DNA of 64,000 nucleotides from Mangifera indica (taxonomy: Eukaryota; Streptophyta; Magnoliopsida; Sapindales; Anacardiaceae), in assembly GCF_011075055.1 (NCBI RefSeq), contig NC_058143.1:10183057-10247056 (forward strand), given 5' to 3'. Below, in pieces: positions 58,529-64,000 of this stretch. The position numbers and the translations under genes were made by a program. Below the pieces are notes generated by a model, which worked only from the letters and a program-made list of their open reading frames with translations, was not told the origin of the DNA and ran no database searches. Position 1 is the stretch's first letter; each line of letters starts with the position of its first letter.

Positions 58529-59290
58529 AAGAAAATTAAATTAATTACCCATTTTGCCCCTTATTAAGCAAAAATGCGCATTTTTCCTATTCCTAAGCAA
58601 AAATGCCCACTTTTCCTATTTTAAAGCAAAAATGTCCTAAATATTTTTTAAAATACCAAAACTACCCTTTACACTTCTATATAAACCCTCTTACTTTCAC
58701 TCAAACACTCACTCTCACTCTCACTCTCATTTTTATTCAATATCAATTATTACAGGTTTGTTTAGAAGGAAGAAATTCATATTTCTGAATTCAAGCTGAA
58801 TCTTAACTCAAAACTTCATTTTATTTATTAAATCTAGTTCATATGTCATGTAAAGGAGGTATTTTGATATCTGATAATAATTTAGGGGTTAAATAAAATG
58901 TTATAAAAATATTAAGGACATTTTGATATTACACAATGTATAAAGAATTTAAATAAAATGTTAGGAATTGATAGATGTATTTCAATATAAGACAACATAT
59001 AAGAGTGTTAAATGAAATGTTAGATAATTATAGGGGTAAATAAAATGTTAGAAAAATATGGGGGGTATTTTGATATTAAATATTATAAGAAGGTTTTAAA
59101 TGAAATGTTAAGAATAGATAAATGCATTTTGATAAAAGACAACATATAAGGGTGATAAATAAAATACTAAATAATTATAGTAGGTTAAATGAAATGTTAA
59201 AAAAATATAATGTTATTTTTATTTTAAACACTATAAGACAGTTTTAAATGACATGTTAGCAATACATAGATACATTTCCATACAAGACAG
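58529..59290 (+). mobile_element. truncated left end of a MULE-1-like element
   Basis: Matches the left 1.6 kb of MULE-1 in the same orientation: gcaaaaatgcgcatttt, accctctta...ctcaaacactcactctca, agaaggaagaaattcatatt, and aaatgttagaaaaatatggg blocks. The terminus itself is worn (gaaaattaaattaatta). It ends at about 59290, where Gypsy pol sequence begins. Confidence 0.6.
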
Positions 59291-59293
59291 CAT

Positions 59294-60511
59294 GTGAGGG
59301 TGCACCGATTCTCTTCGTGAACTCTAGGAATTTAAGAAGCAATTACAAGAGCTTTTAGATAACAGTTTCATCAAACTGGGTCATTCACCTTAGGGTGCAC
59401 TGATTCTCTTTGTGAAAAAGAAGGATGGACTAACATGTATGTGCATTGACTATTGAGAATAAGTATCCATTGTTACGGATTGATGATTTGTTTGATCAGT
59501 TTAAAGGTGCTTCAATGTTCTATAACATTGACTTGAGATTTAAGTATCATTAAGCCTGGGTTGCTAAGAGAGACATTTCAAAGATTGCCTTTAGGACAAG
59601 GTTTGAGTATTATGAGTTTGTGGTGACACCCTTTAGATTGACTAATGCACTTATAATTTTCATGAATTTACTAAACAAAGTGTTCCAAAACTACCTTGAT
59701 AAATTTATTGTGGTGTTTACCGATGATATCTTGGTATACTTTAAGACTAGTGAGGAGTACGCGTAGCATCTAAGGTTTGTATTATAAAGATTACATGAGA
59801 AGTAGTTATATGTCAAGTTCTCGAAATATGAGTTCTAGTTGGACCGTGTGACTTTTCTAGGACATGTGGTATCTGCTGATAGTACCTTGGTGGACCCAAG
59901 TAAGATTGAGACTATTTTAGAGTGGTAGAGACCCAAGATAGCTAAGGAGGTGCAAAGTTTTATAGGATTGGCATGTTACTGTAGATGATTCGTAGAGGGC
60001 TTTGCTAAGTTAGCCCGACCATTGACTAAGTTGACCTGAACCAATATTCCTTTCAAATGGTCAGATGCTTGTAAGAGGAGCTTCTTGGAATGAAAGGAAA
60101 GATTGACTTCGACACTGATTTCAACATTGTCAATTAAGGACGAAGAGTATGATTTGTATATAGATGTCTCTCACTAGAGTTTGGAAGTTACGTTGATGTA
60201 AAAAGGGAAAGTGATTACTTATGCTTCCTGATAGCTCAAGGATTAAGAGATTCGATACCCTACCAATGATCTGAAATTAGTTGCAGTTGTCTTTGCATTA
60301 AAAATCTGTCAATATTACTTGTATGGTGTTAAGTGTAACATTTACATGAATCACAAGAGTCTAAAATATTTCTTGACCTAGAAAAAGTTAAATATGTGAC
60401 AGAGGAGATGGTTAAAACTGATAAAAAATTATGATTGTGGCATTAAATACCACATGGGAAAAGCTAATGTAATAGTTGACGTCTTAAATAGAAAGGTGAT
60501 GTTGTCTTAGA
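59294..60511 (+). pseudogene. decayed Ty3/Gypsy RT-RNase H fragment
   Basis: Plus-strand translation with many stops and shifts shows RT motifs ([46 protein letters not shown] with the DD pair at about 59723), VTFLGHVVSA, then the RNase H region ([37 protein letters not shown]). No LTRs, gag or integrase are found. The sequence type differs from the intact Gypsy element at 45558. An internal duplication of gggtgcac-gattctctt (59298 and 59392) is visible. Confidence 0.85.
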
Positions 60512-62340
60512 TTACAAACTTTTGGGGGCATAAGTACAAACTTTATATTGTAAGGGGGTTAATAAATTTTTCTTAAGCTAAAAGCCACTGAGGGTTTAAG
60601 CTTGAATTTGATAGACTTGATTGTTGTTTTGGTGATTGAGGTATGAATGTGATTGAGATTCATTTGAGCTTGATTGTATTTAAATATGATTGAATAAGTT
60701 TACAGGCGAACAAGCTAACATTTAGCTTATTACATTAATTTTTATGTAAGATAGGGGTGTAACTATAAACTTTATGAGCGAACAAGGTAATTTTTCTAAG
60801 AAATTGTATTCATTAATCCTTAAGCTATAAATCAAACTGGGATGTAAGTGAAAACTTTATACTAAAAAAGGGGTTAACAAAATTTTATTAATTTAACCTT
60901 TAGGTTATAATTAAAATAACAATTATAAAAAAGTTAGATTATCATTTGTTATTATTTATTTTTAGGAGAATTTCCTTAAATGAAATGATATAAAAATTAT
61001 TTCAAGAACGTTTTTATGTATTTTTCCTCTTATTTTTTGTATTTACTCTTTTTTATTTATATTTTTTTGTTAAATTTGTTTTTCTTTTTTCCTTTAATTT
61101 TTTCAATATTCAATTTTCAAGAGTTAAGAGGCTAGCATAAATTTTTTAAAATATTAAGTATATCAAGAAAATTTTTTTAAAGGTTTTGGAAATTAAAAAT
61201 GTTAGGATCTGTTTTTAAAATTTTCTAATATACCCCAAAGTAGTTTCAGAATTATAGTTATATCTCAAAAAATTAAACAAAGTACAAAATCTTAAAGTTG
61301 ATTATAATTTTGACATTTTTTAGAAATCCAAATAATAAATTTTAAAATTAGTAAGGATATATTAATAATTTAATAGTTATATTAAATATTAATAATAGTT
61401 TTACATTTACATTTAAAGGGTAAAATAATCGTTTTCAAAAAAAATCAAATATAATTCAAAAAGAAAAATACATAATAATATTATCAAATTTTGTCTTATA
61501 GATTTTCTCAGTTGTGATGTGATGGGAAACCTTTTACCTTGCAGGTTTGCGAAACTACTTTCCGACGAGAAGCGGCTTCGCCAGTCTGGGTCCTCATCAC
61601 CCAATTGACAAGCTTAAAATTCCAACTAATTATTGTTTAGATAACATTAGTAATTGAAGAATGGAAAGTCTGCTACCAATCATGTATAAATAGATTAATT
61701 AAACCTAATCTGGATTATACACTAATTACAAACTAATCACATCCTAATCTCTTCATAAACTATTCTTAAACTCATCCAATGAAGGTGATGGTCCCTCTTA
61801 TAGCGACTATGAATCTTATCAAACTGAAAAATTGATAGACAAATGCACAAGTCAATTTGAGTTTTGTCAAATTCCTTCAACTTGCCCATCACAATACAAT
61901 GCAATATAATGGATCAAGGGTCTCTTATGTCAATGCTCATCCCCAAATTTTAGATCATTTCTTGTCCTCTTGTCTAACTTCAAAATTATGCTTCATGAAG
62001 AAAAGGGACAAAGACAAATTTGAAGTTATCCCTGCATGTATGCATGTATTTTAGATATTGATTATTCAATATATAGATAAGAAAAAATCATAATAAGCCT
62101 ATGGTGATTTCAGTCAACACTTTTTCAATCAAATCCTGATTTTGATTTGATATCATTCAATTTAATTTTAATTTAATATAATTTTGATTTAATTTGATTT
62201 TGATTTGACATAATCCTAATTTCAATAATTTATTGTATATTATTTTTTTATTTTATAAGATTAGTTAGGATTTCAAATTTCAAACTATATTGCAATACTA
62301 TCTATTATACAATGTTTTATCAATAATATTCATTTAATTT
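60512..62340. other. AT-rich intergenic DNA with two weak coding-like patches
   Basis: Patch 1: minus strand 61604-61542 reads MGDEDPDWRSRFSSESSFANL and then a GT donor (gtaaaag), so it could be a first exon, but no following exon was recognised. Patch 2: plus strand about 61777-61910 is open (SSNEGDGPSYSDYESYQTEK) without a start. Neither is assigned a family. The rest is non-coding. Confidence 0.3.
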
Positions 62341-62344
62341 ACAA

Positions 62345-62348
<4 letters not shown>

Positions 62349-62412
<64 letters not shown>
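62349..62412. repeat. (TA)n microsatellite
   Basis: About 32 uninterrupted TA units. Confidence 0.95.
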
Positions 62413-62414
<2 letters not shown>

Positions 62415-62415
<1 letters not shown>

Positions 62416-62573
62416 AATGCTATGTGTATCCATTTTTGATACACAATTTATGTACACAATGATGTGTCATCATGTAATTAGGTGATTTTAAAATATGTGT
62501 CATTATATGACAAAGAAACATCCAATCACGTATATATAAATTATGTACAAAAAATAGATACACATAGTTTTAT
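62415..62573. mobile_element. CTATGTGTA-type MITE, copy 3
   Basis: Left caatgctatgtgtatccatt and reverse-complemented right aaaactatgtgtatctattt are terminal inverted repeats of about 25 bp. Interior includes atgatgtgtcatcatgtaat. Flanked by TA-rich microsatellites on both sides. Confidence 0.7.
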
Positions 62574-62612
<39 letters not shown>

Positions 62613-62613
62613 G
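62574..62613. repeat. (TA)n(GA)n compound microsatellite
   Basis: A TA run followed by about nine GA units and a short gggaga tail. Confidence 0.9.
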
Positions 62614-62856
62614 GAGAGAAAACCCATTTAATAATCAATATCTAAAATACATACAATATCTAAACCTATATGTTTTATGTATAATCATTAATAAATTGTC
62701 CAAATTGAGACAAATATACAGTAAGAAAATTTTTTTAACCTTGAAGTTGTGAGATTGCTTTTCAGTAAATGGGAAATGATTTTTAACTCTTATGAATTGA
62801 TCTCCCCAATGACCAAAGTACATCTCTTATCTAAGAAAATAATAATAATAAAATGA

Positions 62857-63024
62857 GCAATACTATGTGTACCCACTTTGGGTATACAAATGTATACATA
62901 CTCATATGTGTCATCATATAATTGGTTATTGTTTTATTCTTAATTCAAAGTCATCCAATCACATGATGACACATATAAATGTGTATGTATTTGTGTACCC
63001 ATTGTGGGTACACATAGTTTTATT
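62857..63024. mobile_element. CTATGTGTA-type MITE, copy 4
   Basis: Left gcaatactatgtgtacccac and reverse-complemented right caataaaactatgtgtaccc pair over about 40 bp, including a gggtatacaaatgtatacat segment. Interior contains atgtgtcatcatataattgg. This is the best-preserved copy in the window. Confidence 0.75.
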
Positions 63025-64000
63025 GTAATAAAATTCTTTGAACCCCACCCACTTAATAAAAAAAGAAAAAAGAAAGAAAAACCCCTATAAGCTTAATTAG
63101 ATTTATTTCTCCCAATTTCAAATTTAATTAGGTTTCGCTTTACACAATTTCTTCTCAAATCAATTTTAATTATGTTTTTTACACCTGGTTTTCTGTAAAT
63201 TTCTTTTTTTCTACTTATTTTTTCTTTTTAATATTTGGATTCACCAGATTATATTTTTTATAGAATTTTAGTGTTATATTTTCATTGAACAAATAAATAT
63301 TTAAGAAAAACAAAAATTTTTAATTGATAATGGAAAATTAGGGTTAAGTTATATTTATATAAAGGCTTAATGTTAAAAAAATGCTTGTATTTAAAGTTGT
63401 TTTAAAATATGGATAAAAATTAATTAAATGTAACTTAAAAATCACTTCCCTTGCAAGATCATCAATCCAAGAAGATCGTGCGGGAAATTGTGAGCCGCTT
63501 AAAGATATTGAATAGTGAAAAAAGGTACAAGTTGCATTTGGCTAACGACTAAAATATTATTATATATTATTATTATTATAACAAGATCAACATTTATATA
63601 TTGCTGATTCTTTCCGTTGACTTTCCATCATGATTTACACTATACAATTTAGAGGTGGGAGTGGTTTATGTCGACTGGATTGAACCAACTATGGTGCAGT
63701 TCATCATACTTATAGACTGTGTCAAACCAAGGTCTACACAATACTAAACCTTATAAATTACATTGATTTATAAAAATATTAAAATTTGTGACATGACTCA
63801 TGTTTAAAGGAGTTGTATTGTGCCAAACTCTTAATGGGTTAACTTGTGGATCTTGTTATGGGTAATAAGTTATTTTTTAAATTAATTATTAAATTTTACT
63901 AATTTATATTTATTTTTAAATTAATACAACTAAAGATAGTACTTCGTAAATGGTGGGTCAATTTTCCAAATCATATTTTGTATTTATTTTCAAATAATGT
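63025..64000. other. AT-rich intergenic DNA
   Basis: No gene, RNA gene or element boundary recognised. Confidence 0.5.

Noticed and set aside
1..64000. tRNA, rRNA or other structured RNA genes
   Set aside because: None could be recognised by eye. The only tRNA-like match is the 12-bp Gypsy primer binding site.

Overview
This is nuclear DNA from a flowering plant, almost certainly a eudicot. The base composition is very AT-rich and genes carry short GT-AG introns. A plant-type NERD-domain gene and a cinnamoyl-CoA-reductase-like gene are recognisable, and plant Mutator-like (MULE), L1 and Ty3/Gypsy elements are abundant. I cannot name the species. The window is gene-poor: one gene keeps an open coding sequence (a mitochondrial inner membrane protease subunit 2 homologue, 11168-12600), two other host genes are pseudogenes, and most of the rest is nested transposons of different ages.

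Layout. 1-3000: a 5'-truncated L1-type LINE with a 17-bp target duplication. 3567-9491: two MULE-like inverted-repeat elements and a hAT-like element with a small MITE inside it. 11114-12600: the IMP2-like gene, with another copy of that MITE in its last intron. 14175-16100: a possible LTR-element 3' end with unrecognised coding debris. 18258-21832: a MITE and two more inverted-repeat elements. 21954-25937: a NERD-domain pseudogene. 26393-34511: an 8.1-kb MULE (here MULE-1) with a transposase reading frame broken only by stop codons, an opposing DUF1985-type Ulp1-family gene fragment and inverted arrays of a ~119-bp repeat. 34823-36790: MITEs and another inverted-repeat element. 37188-45458: a minus-strand cinnamoyl-CoA-reductase-like pseudogene, split inside an exon by a 6,971-bp MULE (MULE-2, 37957-44927). 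45558-50489: a full-length minus-strand Ty3/Gypsy element. 50548-55690: nested fragments of the inverted-repeat family and LTR-like sequence. 55745-60511: a decayed third MULE, a truncated MULE end and a decayed Gypsy pol fragment. 60512-64000: AT-rich DNA with microsatellites and two MITEs.

The most striking object is MULE-2. It has a perfect 9-bp target duplication, about 2 kb of terminal inverted repeat on each side, and no transposase. It carries an intact-looking C48 (Ulp1/SUMO-protease-like) reading frame with His, Asp, Gln and Cys in place. Its arms are nearly pure A/T, interrupted by GC-rich micro-hairpins of the form GGGTTGGCG...CGCCAACCC. MULE-1 shares the GGGAAATT terminus and keeps the complementary piece of the Ulp1-type gene (DUF1985). 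The two look like parts of one Ulp1-carrying MULE system whose transposase and protease modules are now on separate elements.
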